DNA of 47,300 nt from Lentisphaeria bacterium (GTDB taxonomy: Bacteria > Verrucomicrobiota > Lentisphaeria > Victivallales > UBA1829): NCBI GenBank assembly GCA_017629515.1, contig JAGBXB010000062.1, positions 1-47,300 of the forward strand, written 5' to 3'. Both the position numbers and the translations under genes were made by a program. Below the pieces are notes generated by a model. It saw only the letters and a program-made list of their open reading frames with translations. It was not told the origin of the DNA and searched no databases. Shown piece after piece: positions 1 through 8,436 of this stretch (its first letter is position 1; every line of letters begins with the position of its first letter).

Positions 1-2
1 CC

Positions 3-788
3 CATGAAATGGCACAATTTGAAACGCTTTCCATGCTGTTTGATAAAAGGATCATCGGCTTTCTCAATAACAGGATATTGCGCCGTACCGGTCACGGCAA
101 TCATGATACGACCATCCGCAAAGCTGTGGAACGCATTTTTCAGGAAAAGCCCGATCTGACCATCTTTACGGGGGACGCCACTTCCTGCGGACAGAAAAGC
201 GAATTCGATATGGCTTATGACCATTTCAAACCCCTTGTGGAAAGTTCTCTGCCTTTTCTCTACATTCCCGGCAATCACGATTGCTATGTATATAACAGAA
301 AATGCCGGGAAGAGGCGGAAAAGTTCTGTTTAAGGATGAACCGCAACAGGATCGGTCTGAAAGATTTTCCCTTTGTATGGGAAGATAAAAATTTCCGTCT
401 TCTTGCCGCCAATACTTCTTTGCCTATGCCGCCCCTTTTTTCCAATGGGTATATGAACAGGAAAACACGGGAATTTTTCAAACAGGAATGTGCAAAAAAT
501 AAAGAGGGGAAAGTCATCCTTTCCGCCAACCATTTTCCTTTCACCGATCCCCATCCCGTTTTGCATTGTCTCCATACCTTATGGGGGGCAGAAACAGCGG
601 CAGATCTTTTGAAGGAAAAGAAGATCGATCTTGCCCTGTGCGGTCACATCCACAAACACCGGGAAGCATTGGATGAAACCGGCAGGGGAGAAGTCATTGC
701 CGGAAGTCTCACAGGAACCGGCACTCTCACCCTTATAGAATATGACGGGAAAAAAGATATTTTTTCCGTGAAACAACTTCCCCTCTGA
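3..788 (+). CDS. Calcineurin-like metallophosphoesterase, 5' end outside window
   Basis: Probable metal-dependent phosphoesterase; substrate unknown. Visible family motifs, numbered from the ATG at 9, are GD (about 55-56), GNHD (88-91), a conserved NH about residue 178, and GHIH near 211, which together form the dinuclear metal site. The first metal motif (D-x-H) is not in the window. The frame is open to the left edge, and the two codons before the ATG at 9 read His-Glu, as expected just after a D-x-H motif. The ATG at 9 is therefore probably internal and the real start lies upstream. The 3' end is intact (TGA 786-788) and the gene converges on the BrkB-like gene 21 bp away. Family assignment is secure; the physiological role is not visible. 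Confidence 0.85.
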   Translation, partial: HEMAQFETLSMLFDKRIIGFLNNRILRRTGHGNHDTTIRKAVERIFQEKPDLTIFTGDATSCGQKSEFDMAYDHFKPLVESSLPFLYIPGNHDCYVYNRKCREEAEKFCLRMNRNRIGLKDFPFVWEDKNFRLLAANTSLPMPPLFSNGYMNRKTREFFKQECAKNKEGKVILSANHFPFTDPHPVLHCLHTLWGAETAADLLKEKKIDLALCGHIHKHREALDETGRGEVIAGSLTGTGTLTLIEYDGKKDIFSVKQLPL

Positions 789-809
789 AAAGGATCCTTT
801 TTTTCTCTG

Positions 810-2117
810 TCACTTTTTTGCCAGAGTATTTTCTGCAGATTTTTCCGCACACGCCCAGAGAGAAGCATACTTCCGGACAAATACAGGATCCCCTATCCCG
901 GTAATGGCAGTTCCATCACTGTTTTCAATAGAAGAAATGATCTTTACCGGCGTAAGCATTTCCACAGGCCGCGCCAACTGGAAAATACGGTCTTTGCCGT
1001 TGCGGGTATTCAATCCCTCGGTCAAAATACCCGCTTTTACCAACTGGGCAAGGATCAGTCTGGTGGAACGGATGGGTACTTCACAAATCCGGGAAATGTC
1101 ATCTTCCGTAAGAGATGAACCGCCTTTTTCAAAGTTCCGGCTGACAAGAAGAGTAAATTCCAATGCAATGGCATTGCGCTGGGCGGTGGAAAGTGTGCCG
1201 TCTCCGGGAAACATCTCATATTCGGAAACATTCTGTATGGCAAAACACAACTGCGCCCCGGCAAGAATAAAATTCCAACTTAAATTCAACCATAACAGCA
1301 ACAGAGGAAGTGCCGCAAAACTTCCATAGATGGTATTATAGTTCACCACCATAAACTGTGCATAAATATACAATACCTGCAAAAGCACATAGGCAAGTGC
1401 CGTTACAAAAGCAGCGGGCAACGCCGCAAAAAACTTTACTTTCGTATTGGGCAGCGCAATATAAATAAAGGTAAGCACCATCCATATCGAAACAAAAGGC
1501 AGCCCTTTGGTAAGAAGTCCGAATACAGGCGCAATGGCTTCGGCATAAGGCAGTTGCCTTACAATGCTGCCAACTCTCGTTGTCGCAACAACCAGTCCGC
1601 TGCCCGCAGTAAGAAGCATAAAGGGACAGATGATGACAATGGCAATATAATCGGTGATCTTTCTTATAAAAGTACGTCCTTTGGGGATCCCCCAGATGTC
1701 ATTCATCGTATTTTCGATATTGGAAAGCAGTTTGATCGTCGTCCAGATCAGGACAAGTACACCGGCTCCGGCGATGACACCGCCCTTTGCCTGACGCAAT
1801 GTGGCATCGGTAAAGGCAATGAGTTTTTCCGCCACATCCGGATACAAAGAAAGCCATTCTCTTGTTTTGACTTCCAGAATTTCAGAAAAACCGCACCCCT
1901 GGGCAATACCGAATACCAATGCCGCCACCGGCACAAAGGAGAACAATGTAAAAAAGGTAAGGGAAGAGGCTTTGAAAGTACATTTATTCTGGAAAAAGAG
2001 TTTTCCCGTAAGAATGAGAATTCTGAAAAGATTGAGAAAAAACCGTTTCAAAAGAGAAAGATCCTTTGCCCGGATCATCCAGATATCCAGTTCCAGTATA
2101 TTCTTGAATTTATTCAT
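810..2117 (-). CDS. YihY/BrkB-family inner membrane protein
   Basis: 435-residue polytopic membrane protein of the YihY/virulence factor BrkB (UPF0761) family, whose molecular function is not established. About six hydrophobic segments occupy residues 60-290, with the family's typical glycine- and proline-rich stretches between them. The last 120 residues are soluble and look like a small winged-helix domain (pattern LTEDDISRICEVP followed by a second helix), a common tail in longer members. The start ATG at 2115-2117 has GGAAGG about 10 bases upstream. The gene lies downstream of rpsU on the same strand, separated from it by a strong terminator, so it probably needs its own promoter. Older labels such as ribonuclease BN for this family are unsupported. 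Confidence 0.88.
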   Translation of the reverse strand: MNKFKNILELDIWMIRAKDLSLLKRFFLNLFRILILTGKLFFQNKCTFKASSLTFFTLFSFVPVAALVFGIAQGCGFSEILEVKTREWLSLYPDVAEKLIAFTDATLRQAKGGVIAGAGVLVLIWTTIKLLSNIENTMNDIWGIPKGRTFIRKITDYIAIVIICPFMLLTAGSGLVVATTRVGSIVRQLPYAEAIAPVFGLLTKGLPFVSIWMVLTFIYIALPNTKVKFFAALPAAFVTALAYVLLQVLYIYAQFMVVNYNTIYGSFAALPLLLLWLNLSWNFILAGAQLCFAIQNVSEYEMFPGDGTLSTAQRNAIALEFTLLVSRNFEKGGSSLTEDDISRICEVPIRSTRLILAQLVKAGILTEGLNTRNGKDRIFQLARPVEMLTPVKIISSIENSDGTAITGIGDPVFVRKYASLWACAEKSAENTLAKK

Positions 2118-2182
2118 GCTCCAACTTCCTTCCCCCCTCTTCCGGAGGCAAATATGTAAAAATAAAATGATTTATTGATCCA

Positions 2183-2224
2183 ATTATAAAACAAAACAGG
2201 GAGAAGAGTTTCCCCTTCTCCCCC
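2183..2224 (-). terminator. Intrinsic terminator of rpsU
   Basis: On the minus strand an 8-bp stem (GGGAGAAG/CTTCTCCC, arms 2199-2206 and 2215-2222) closes an 8-base loop and is followed by TGTTTTGTTTTATAA. It sits 14 bp after the rpsU stop and separates rpsU from the BrkB-like gene. Confidence 0.8.
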
Positions 2225-2237
2225 TCTCTGAACGGAA

Positions 2238-2402
2238 TCAGCGGTGACGCTGGTTGCGGCGTTTGATTTCGCTGGGCTTTTCAAAATGTCTTCTGTTACG
2301 AAGTTCTTTGAGTGTGCCTTCTTTGTCCAGTTTCTTTTTGAGGCGGCGGAGAGCGCGCTCGATGGGTTCACCTTTTTTCAGGCGTACTTCTGTGCATTCC
2401 AT
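2238..2402 (-). CDS. rpsU: 30S ribosomal protein S21
   Basis: 54-residue basic protein beginning MECTEVRLKKGEPIERALRR and ending in an Arg/Lys-rich tail (KRRNQRHR). S21 is a small subunit protein that sits near the anti-Shine-Dalgarno end of 16S rRNA and helps initiation. The conserved pattern VRLKKGEPIERALRRLKKKLD and the later RRHFEKPSEIKRR identify it. The ATG at 2400-2402 has a strong GGAGGGGGTG ribosome-binding site a few bases upstream. It lies 76 bp downstream of the sigma-70 gene on the same strand with only a hairpin between, recalling the rpsU-dnaG-rpoD operon of enterobacteria but without dnaG and in the opposite order. A terminator follows directly. Confidence 0.95.
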   Translation of the reverse strand: MECTEVRLKKGEPIERALRRLKKKLDKEGTLKELRNRRHFEKPSEIKRRNQRHR

Positions 2403-2450
2403 TGTTTTCACCCCCTCCCGTTTCTTTTCCTGTTAGTCATATTTATTCTC

Positions 2451-2470
2451 TTTGGTTCTCCGGAACCAAA
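2451..2470 (-). other. Hairpin between sigma-70 gene and rpsU
   Basis: Perfect 8-bp inverted repeat TTTGGTTC/GAACCAAA with a 4-base loop, lying between the sigma gene stop and the rpsU ribosome-binding site. No U-tract follows on the minus strand, so it is more likely a partial terminator, RNase processing site or stabiliser setting the ratio of the two proteins than a full terminator. Confidence 0.55.
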
Positions 2471-2478
2471 TTCATCTT

Positions 2479-4440
2479 TTATTCGTTGGCAAATCCTGCT
2501 TCATCCATCAGAAGATCACGCAGTTTGCTCAATGCCTGATTCTGGATCTGACGGACGCGTTCCCTTGTACGGTGGATCTCCTGACTTACCTCTTCCAATG
2601 TTTTGGGTCTGCTTCCATCCAGCCCGAAACGCAGAATAAGGATCATCCGTTCCCGATCTTCCAGATCACCGAGAATATCCACAAGACGCCCCACAGACTC
2701 CACATCACTCAAAATGCGGTCGGGAGTCTGGGCACTGCCGTCGGGAATAATATCCTGAAACTCCCCGTCCTCACCCTGCTGGATGGGATCGTGCAGAGAG
2801 AATGTACGCAAGTCGGCAAGACGCAGACTGTTGACAGTTCTTTCACTGAAATCCAGATCTTTTGCGATTTCCGCATCTGTGGGTTCCCGGCCCAGTTTTT
2901 CGGCAAGTTTCATACGCAAAGCCTTGATCTTGTTGATCTTGCCGGCAGACTGCACCGGAATACGGATGATACGGCTCTGATTGGCAAGAGCACGGCGCAT
3001 GGACTGCTTGATCCACCATGCCGCATAAGAACTGAACTTTGCACCCTTCGCAGGGTCGAATTTTTCCACAGCACGCATAAGACCGATATTTCCCTCGGAA
3101 ATAAGGTCAAGCAAAGGCAATCCCAATCCTTTGAAGTCATGGGCGATTTTCACAACAAGCCGCAAGTTTGCCTGGATCAGAGTGGCACGGGCGGCCTCAT
3201 GAGCGGAATCATCATCCCCGTGGATCTTTGCGGCAAGAGCCACTTCCTCCTCTTTGCTCACAAGAGAGATCTGACCGATATCCTGCATATATACTTTCAT
3301 GGTATCGTTTTTGGATGCCACACCCAGTTTCATGCCGGGAAGATCTTTATCCGGATCGCCCTCCATACCGATTTCCTGTGTCTCGGAGTTATCCACCTGC
3401 AAAACACTGGGAAGACCGGCTCCGCCTTTCACCGGGGAAAGTCCTTCAGGAATATTGCCGGAAGTTTTTTTCGCTGCCTTGCTGCTTTTCGCACCTTTAT
3501 TTTTTTCTGCGTCGTCCGCATCCATTGCAGGAGTTTTTCCGGCCATGAGATCTTTTACACGGGCCTTGGCAGAAGTTTTGGAAAGAAGCTGACGCAATAC
3601 TTCCCCAATCTTTTCATCATCCAGTTCGTCTTTACTGCGGGAAGTTTCTTTGGCTGCTTTAACGGTCTCAACAGGCTTTCTGGCAGGAACTTTCTCTGCT
3701 TTTACGGAAGTATTTTCCGCTTTCACAGGGGTTTTCTCTGTTTTGGCGGGAGTCTTTTCCATTTTGGCAGGGGATTTCTCCTCTTTAACAGGAGCTTTTT
3801 CCGCCTTGACAGGAGTTTTCTCTGTTTTAGCAGGAGTCTTTTCTGCTTTTGCAGGGACAACTGCCTTTTCTGCTTTCACAGGAGTTTTTTCCACCTTGGC
3901 AGGAACTTTCGCCGGAGCAACTGCCTTTTTCGCAGGAACAACCGCCTTTTCCGCCTTGACAGGAGTTTTCTCTGTCTTTGCAGAAACCTTTTCGGTTTTT
4001 ACAGGCTCCTTTCCTGCTTTTGCAGGGACAACTGCCTTTTTCGCAGGGGCTTTTTCCACCTTGACAGGTGCTTTCGCCGGAGTTTTGGCTGCCTTAACGA
4101 CCTCAACAGGCTTTTTGGCAGGGCTTTTCTCTGCTTTTACAGGAATCTTTTCTGCTTTTGCAGGAACAACTGCCTTTTTCACGGGGGCTTTTTCCACCTT
4201 GACAGGTGCTTTCGCCGGAGTTTTGGCTGCCTGCGGGGTATTCTTCACAGAAGATGCCGTTTCTTTTTTTACCGGGACAGCAGAAACTTTTGCCGGAGCG
4301 GGAGTTTTGGCATTTTTCCCCTTTTCTGCCGGGGGTGCTTTTTTCACAGCAGACCCTTTCGGGGCAGCAGCAACGGCTTTTCCCCTGACAGCAGTTTTTC
4401 CGTTTTTGTTACTGTTGGCGGCAGCAGGTGATTTTTTCAT
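2479..4440 (-). CDS. rpoD: Sigma-70 family RNA polymerase sigma factor with long KPA-repeat N-terminus
   Basis: 653-residue sigma factor, probably the housekeeping one. Residues about 378-653 hold regions 1.2 to 4.2: [20 protein letters not shown] (1.2), a region 2 with the typical [14 protein letters not shown] and IRIP strings, and a region 4.2 helix-turn-helix [19 protein letters not shown]. Residues about 1-265 are almost only Lys, Pro, Ala, Val, Glu and Thr in repeats such as PVKAEK, PAKTEK and KKAVVPAK, resembling a histone-H1-like tail. Residues 270-300 may form helices. ATG 4438-4440 is preferred because AAGGAG lies 10 bases upstream; a GTG at 4464 in frame would place that site inside the gene. 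Whether it is group 1 or a group 2 sigma cannot be settled without the rest of the genome; no long non-conserved insert separates 1.2 and 2.1. Confidence 0.9.
   Translation of the reverse strand: MKKSPAAANSNKNGKTAVRGKAVAAAPKGSAVKKAPPAEKGKNAKTPAPAKVSAVPVKKETASSVKNTPQAAKTPAKAPVKVEKAPVKKAVVPAKAEKIPVKAEKSPAKKPVEVVKAAKTPAKAPVKVEKAPAKKAVVPAKAGKEPVKTEKVSAKTEKTPVKAEKAVVPAKKAVAPAKVPAKVEKTPVKAEKAVVPAKAEKTPAKTEKTPVKAEKAPVKEEKSPAKMEKTPAKTEKTPVKAENTSVKAEKVPARKPVETVKAAKETSRSKDELDDEKIGEVLRQLLSKTSAKARVKDLMAGKTPAMDADDAEKNKGAKSSKAAKKTSGNIPEGLSPVKGGAGLPSVLQVDNSETQEIGMEGDPDKDLPGMKLGVASKNDTMKVYMQDIGQISLVSKEEEVALAAKIHGDDDSAHEAARATLIQANLRLVVKIAHDFKGLGLPLLDLISEGNIGLMRAVEKFDPAKGAKFSSYAAWWIKQSMRRALANQSRIIRIPVQSAGKINKIKALRMKLAEKLGREPTDAEIAKDLDFSERTVNSLRLADLRTFSLHDPIQQGEDGEFQDIIPDGSAQTPDRILSDVESVGRLVDILGDLEDRERMILILRFGLDGSRPKTLEEVSQEIHRTRERVRQIQNQALSKLRDLLMDEAGFANE
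4046..4232 (-). repeat. Direct DNA repeat inside sigma factor extension
   Basis: A 49-bp stretch is identical at 4046-4094 and 4184-4232 (offset 138 bp). It encodes [16 protein letters not shown] twice within the KPA-rich tail. Identity at DNA level suggests recent duplication and a length-variable, slippage-prone segment. Confidence 0.85.
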
Positions 4441-4525
4441 CAAGACGACACTCCTTGTGTTCACTGTTTTTTGCCCGTTTCCGGCAATGCTGTAAAAAAA
4501 TACAACCTCCGGAGCATAAGTAAAT

Positions 4526-4554
4526 TTGACTTTTCCCCGGAAAGAGGTTATCTT
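4526..4554 (+). promoter_or_regulatory. Putative sigma-70 promoter for mfd
   Basis: TTGACT at 4526-4531, 17-bp spacer, TATCTT at 4549-4554, predicting transcription from about 4561. It overlaps the TTG that would otherwise be read as an upstream mfd start, arguing against that start. Confidence 0.55.
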
Positions 4555-4626
4555 AACAATATTGCGGAAAGATTTTCTGCAATACCGCCGGGTTTTCCAA
4601 ATCCACTTAAAACACGATTGGCTTAT

Positions 4627-4654
4627 ATTATATCATAAAATGAGAAAAAATCAA
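4627..4654 (-). promoter_or_regulatory. Putative sigma-70 promoter for the sigma factor gene
   Basis: On the minus strand TTGATT (4649-4654), 16-bp spacer, TATAAT (4627-4632). It overlaps the first codons of mfd and would give the sigma gene a leader of about 180 nt. It faces the mfd promoter at 4526-4554, so the two transcripts would overlap at their 5' ends. Confidence 0.5.
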
Positions 4655-7600
4655 GAGGGCAATGCAATTTTTTGCAAAAAAACTTTTCCATCCCTGCTGA
4701 AAGGTCTTTTTTCCTTTCCGGAGGATCTTTCCCCCTCCCCCGGCACCGCAAATCCATCTTTTTCGTCCATCGATCCAGACCTTATTCCGCTGTATCTTAT
4801 AAGCGTGTTCCTGCACTTGCAGGAGGAAAAAAGTTCCCGGGGGATCTTTCTGGAAGTACCGAATTTTGCTTTGGCCGACCGGACGAACAACGCTTTATCT
4901 CTCTGGGCAAAGGCTCTGGATCTCCCTCTTACAACCCTTCTTCTGCCGGACGGGATCTCCTGCGGAAAAAATCTTGCGGAAGCCGAGATCCCCAGAGCAA
5001 CAGTTCTGCATAAACTCCTTCACGAGCCGCCCCATATCCTCATTGCCTCCTCCGGCGCACTTCTTTCCCCGGCCCCTCTGCCGGAAAGAATGGAAGAAAC
5101 CAGTTTCCGTATCCATCCGGGGATGCAGATAAGTATGGAGCAGCTTCTGGAAAAACTTGTCAAAATGGATTTTGATGATGAGGCGGAAGTAAATATCCGG
5201 GGGGAGTTTGCCCGCAGAGGCGGGATCATCGACCTCTTTTCCCCTGCGGAAAAAGAGCCGGTGCGCATAGAATTCTGGGGGGATGAGATCGACACTATGC
5301 GGTATTTTTCACCGGAAACACAATTGAGCAGCAGAAATGCAGAAGAATACAATATCGTTCTGCGTTCCGGTTCCGCCCCGTCAGAATCAAAGGAGAATAC
5401 AGGAGATCTTTCCGACTATCTTGCAAAATGGCAGCCGGTCACGTTCTGCGCCTTTCCCGGAAAATGCCGGGAACTCATCCATAATTTTTTCCCGGAAGAA
5501 AGTTTGAAAAAATGGGATCTTCTTTCCTCTTCCGGTATCCTGAAAAATTCCATTCTTTTTCTGGATGAGGTGGAATCCGCCTCCTGCCCGCACGCCCACC
5601 CGGCAAATATTTACCCATCCGCCAGGCATATTTTAGGCATGGTTCCGGACGGGGCGGAGGAAAATACAGCAGAACTGGTAAGTCAGATCAGTGCCAACCT
5701 TATCAGACAGCTGCTTGCGGAATCCTATACAGTCTGCATCTGCGGAAGTACGGAAAATGATCTTGTTTCCCTGCGCCAATGGATCCAGACTTCACTTCCG
5801 GAAGAGGAAAACAAACTTTATTGTCTCCAATTATCCCTCCCCTGCGGATTTTTTGCCCCCCGGGAGCGTTTTGCCCTTTTCACCCAACAGGAACTTTTTG
5901 CCTCTGTACGCAGATTATCCAATACAAAAGTCCTGCCGGAAAGAGAAAGTATCAAATTCCGGGAGATGGTGACAAGTACAGAAGAGGAATTTCCGGGCGG
6001 AGATCTGGAAGACGGGGATTATGCCGTCCATATCAATTACGGCATCTGCCTTTACCACGGACTTACCCTTATCGAAGACAGGGAAAGCACTTATGAAGCT
6101 CTGGAACTGGAATTTGATGATGATACCATTATCCATGTCCCGGTCTCCCAGGCCCATTGCGTCACAAGATATATCGGTTCCACAAAAGGGGGTGTGCGTT
6201 TAAGCAAAATAGGTACATCCCGCTGGAACAAATTAAAGATCGAAGCTGCCTCTTCCGTCCGGCTCCTGGCAATGGATATGCTGAAATTACACGCTTCCAG
6301 ATGCAGTGCCTCCGGCATGGCATTCCCGCAGGATGATTTGCAGCAGCAGCTTTTTGAAAAGGCGTTCCCTTATACCGAAACACCTGACCAGCTGAAAGCG
6401 GCACAGGAGATCAAAGAAGATATGGAAGATGACCGCCCCATGGACAGATTGCTTTGCGGGGATGTAGGGTACGGAAAAACAGAGATCGCCATGCGTGCCG
6501 TATTCAAATGTGTGATGGCAGGCAGACAGGCGGCAGTCCTTGTTCCTACAACGGTTCTTGCCCAGCAGCATTATTATAACTTCCTTGACCGTTTTGCCGG
6601 GTATCCTGTCCTTATTGATACTTTGAGCCGTTTCAAAACTCCCAAACAGCAGGAGGAGACTTTGAAAAGACTTGCGGAGGGGAAAGTGGATATCCTTATC
6701 GGGACCCACCGTCTTTTACAGGAAGATGTGATTTTCAAAGATCTGGGACTTGTGGTGGTGGATGAAGAACAGAGATTCGGAGTCACACACAAGGAAAAAC
6801 TCAAACTGATGCGTTCCACAGTGGATGTTCTCACCATGACCGCCACCCCCATTCCCCGTACATTATATTTTTCCATGTCCGGCATGAGGGATCTGAGTAC
6901 CATCATGAGCCCTCCTGTCCGCCGCCTCCCGGTACAGACCATTGTAAGCCAGGATGAGGACAGTGTGATAAAATCCGCCATTTCCAGAGAATTGCAGAGA
7001 TCGGGGCAGGTCTACTTCCTCTACAACCGGGTAAGCACCATCGAAAAAGCCGCCGCAAGGATCAAAGAACTTGTGCCGGAGGCCAGAGTGGAGATCGGTC
7101 ACGGGCAGATGAATGAACAGGAACTGGAAAAGGTCATGGGCAGATTTATCGGGGGGCAGATTGATGTACTTGTATGTACCACCATCATCGAATCCGGTAT
7201 AGATGTCCCCAACGCCAATACCATCATCATCGACCGTGCCGACCGCCTGGGATTGGCGGAACTTTACCAGTTACGGGGACGGGTGGGAAGATGGAACCGG
7301 CAGGCATACGCTTTTCTGCTTCTTCCCAAAAGCATGATCCTTACCGGTACTGCCCGGGAGCGGATCGCCGCCATAAGAAAATATACCCATCTGGGGTCCG
7401 GCTTCAAACTTGCTTTACGGGATCTGGAAATACGGGGAGCTGGTAATATTCTGGGCGCGGAACAAAGCGGACATATCAACGCCATCGGGTTCAATTTATA
7501 TTGCCAGTTATTGAAAATGATCACAAGTCAGATGCAGGGGATCAAAGTAAAAGAGAGACGGGATTGTGAACTTTTCATTGATTTTGTAGACTATTCGGTA

Positions 7601-8011
7601 AAAACTTCCGCAGGGAAAGTGGCGGCGGCATTTCCGGAAGAATACATCAATTCGGAAAGATTGCGGCTGGATTTTTACAGAAGACTTGCCCTTGCAGAAG
7701 ATCAGGAAACGATAGACTCTTTGCGTAAGGAACTCACTGACCGTTTCGGGAAATTGCCGGAAGAAGCGGAAAATATCCTCCTTTGCGGCGAAATACGGGT
7801 CCTGGGGATCAGGGAAAAGATCGACTCCATCTCCTGTACCGATAATAAAGTCCTTATGCAGAAAGGTTCTTCCATCCTGCGTTTCAAGGGAAAACTGCCT
7901 GCTCTTCCGGAGGGACTGGAAGGACAGACACGCCTGAAATTCCTGAAAGTGATCCTTCAAAGAGACTTGCAGGGAACAAGTCTGCAAAATACCATGCAGA
8001 AAGAAAAATGA
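4640..8011 (+). CDS. mfd: Transcription-repair coupling factor
   Basis: 1123-residue ATP-dependent DNA translocase that removes RNA polymerase stalled at lesions and recruits UvrA. Order of domains: UvrB-like N-terminal module (about 1-400, including RIEFWGDEIDTMRYFSPETQ), CarD-like RNA polymerase interaction domain (about 450-540, YAVHINYGICLYHGL), RecG-like helicase motor with Walker A GDVGYGKTE near 606 and Walker B DEEQRFGV near 707, motif VI region QLRGRVGR, then the C-terminal TRCF domain. The ATG at 4640 was chosen over an in-frame TTG at 4526 that overlaps a promoter; no convincing ribosome-binding site precedes it, so the exact start is uncertain. Length is normal for the family. A short gap separates it from the ferredoxin, which has its own promoter. 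Confidence 0.95.
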   Translation: MRKNQEGNAIFCKKTFPSLLKGLFSFPEDLSPSPGTANPSFSSIDPDLIPLYLISVFLHLQEEKSSRGIFLEVPNFALADRTNNALSLWAKALDLPLTTLLLPDGISCGKNLAEAEIPRATVLHKLLHEPPHILIASSGALLSPAPLPERMEETSFRIHPGMQISMEQLLEKLVKMDFDDEAEVNIRGEFARRGGIIDLFSPAEKEPVRIEFWGDEIDTMRYFSPETQLSSRNAEEYNIVLRSGSAPSESKENTGDLSDYLAKWQPVTFCAFPGKCRELIHNFFPEESLKKWDLLSSSGILKNSILFLDEVESASCPHAHPANIYPSARHILGMVPDGAEENTAELVSQISANLIRQLLAESYTVCICGSTENDLVSLRQWIQTSLPEEENKLYCLQLSLPCGFFAPRERFALFTQQELFASVRRLSNTKVLPERESIKFREMVTSTEEEFPGGDLEDGDYAVHINYGICLYHGLTLIEDRESTYEALELEFDDDTIIHVPVSQAHCVTRYIGSTKGGVRLSKIGTSRWNKLKIEAASSVRLLAMDMLKLHASRCSASGMAFPQDDLQQQLFEKAFPYTETPDQLKAAQEIKEDMEDDRPMDRLLCGDVGYGKTEIAMRAVFKCVMAGRQAAVLVPTTVLAQQHYYNFLDRFAGYPVLIDTLSRFKTPKQQEETLKRLAEGKVDILIGTHRLLQEDVIFKDLGLVVVDEEQRFGVTHKEKLKLMRSTVDVLTMTATPIPRTLYFSMSGMRDLSTIMSPPVRRLPVQTIVSQDEDSVIKSAISRELQRSGQVYFLYNRVSTIEKAAARIKELVPEARVEIGHGQMNEQELEKVMGRFIGGQIDVLVCTTIIESGIDVPNANTIIIDRADRLGLAELYQLRGRVGRWNRQAYAFLLLPKSMILTGTARERIAAIRKYTHLGSGFKLALRDLEIRGAGNILGAEQSGHINAIGFNLYCQLLKMITSQMQGIKVKERRDCELFIDFVDYSVKTSAGKVAAAFPEEYINSERLRLDFYRRLALAEDQETIDSLRKELTDRFGKLPEEAENILLCGEIRVLGIREKIDSISCTDNKVLMQKGSSILRFKGKLPALPEGLEGQTRLKFLKVILQRDLQGTSLQNTMQKEK

Positions 8012-8031
8012 AGAAAAAAGAGGAAATTGAC

Positions 8032-8059
8032 TTGACATATCTTTCCGGCAGTGTATATT
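8032..8059 (+). promoter_or_regulatory. Sigma-70 type promoter for ferredoxin
   Basis: TTGACA (8032-8037), 16-bp spacer, TATATT (8054-8059, continuing TATATTAAAA). The -35 is a perfect consensus, fitting strong expression. Same form as the promoters at 9534, 17119 and 22969. Confidence 0.7.
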
Positions 8060-8102
8060 AAAATTATCTTCACTGTGAACAAATAAATCAAGGAGAAACA
8101 TC

Positions 8103-8273
8103 ATGGCTGCTAAAGTTGATGCTGAAAAATGTGCCGGTTGCGAATCCTGCGTGGCTGCCTGCCCCGTGGAAGCAATCAAAATGGTTGATGGTAAAGCTGT
8201 AATTGACGAAGGTGCCTGCGTGGAATGCGGTGCTTGCGTTGGCGAATGCCCCTGCGAAGCTATCTCCATCTGA
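8103..8273 (+). CDS. 2x[4Fe-4S] ferredoxin
   Basis: 56-residue soluble electron carrier with two CxxCxxCxxxCP motifs: CAGCESCVAACP (residues 10-21) and CVECGACVGECP (39-50), each binding one [4Fe-4S] cluster in the usual crossed arrangement. Length and internal duplication match clostridial-type low-potential ferredoxins, implying an anaerobic metabolism. A canonical AAGGAG lies 7 bases before the ATG, with a consensus promoter upstream and a terminator 17 bp after the stop, so it is a strongly expressed monocistronic gene. Codon choice is noticeably biased (GCT, GGT, TGC, GAA), also suggesting abundance. The redox partner is not evident from neighbours. Confidence 0.95.
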   Translation: MAAKVDAEKCAGCESCVAACPVEAIKMVDGKAVIDEGACVECGACVGECPCEAISI

Positions 8274-8290
8274 TCTGTTTATGATCTTCA

Positions 8291-8310
8291 AGCCGGTCAT
8301 CCGGCTTTTT
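8291..8310 (+). terminator. Terminator after ferredoxin
   Basis: AGCCGG-TCAT-CCGGCT stem-loop (8291-8306) followed by TTTT, ending exactly at the first base of the glycine tRNA. If read through, the tRNA could share the ferredoxin promoter, since no separate tRNA promoter is obvious. Confidence 0.8.
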
Positions 8311-8384
8311 GCGGGTGTAGCTCAGTGGTAGAGCTCCAGCTTCCCAAGCTGATTATGAGGGTTCGATTCCCTTCACCCGCTCCA
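8311..8384 (+). tRNA. tRNA-Gly (anticodon CCC)
   Basis: Complete cloverleaf: acceptor GCGGGTG/CACCCGC, D-loop sequence AGCTCAGTGGTAGAGC, anticodon loop TTCCCAA giving CCC (reads GGG), T-loop GGTTCGATTCC, and an encoded 3' CCA (8382-8384). The outermost anticodon-stem pair is a mismatch. It lies between the ferredoxin terminator and its own terminator. Confidence 0.95.
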
Positions 8385-8390
8385 TTTCCA

Positions 8391-8416
8391 AGTCCGGTTC
8401 TGCCGGACTTTTTTTT
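8391..8416 (+). terminator. Terminator after tRNA-Gly(CCC)
   Basis: AGTCCGG-TTCTG-CCGGACT stem-loop followed directly by a run of eight T residues (8409-8416). Confidence 0.85.
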
Positions 8417-8436
8417 GTTTAACAGCTGGGAACAGT

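Noticed and set aside
2452..4431. 659-codon plus-strand open frame antisense to the sigma gene
   Set aside because: It is a by-product of the AAG/GCA/CCT-type codons of the Lys/Pro/Ala repeats on the other strand; the product is Phe/Arg-rich with no motif, and the sigma gene on the minus strand is unambiguous.
3650..4495. 281-codon plus-strand open frame, Thr/Ala/Phe repeats
   Set aside because: Same cause as the previous item: it is the mirror of the sigma tail and shows no domain.
4526..4642. TTG start for mfd adding 38 residues
   Set aside because: The TTG overlaps the -35 box of a good promoter; the residues resemble no Mfd N-terminus.
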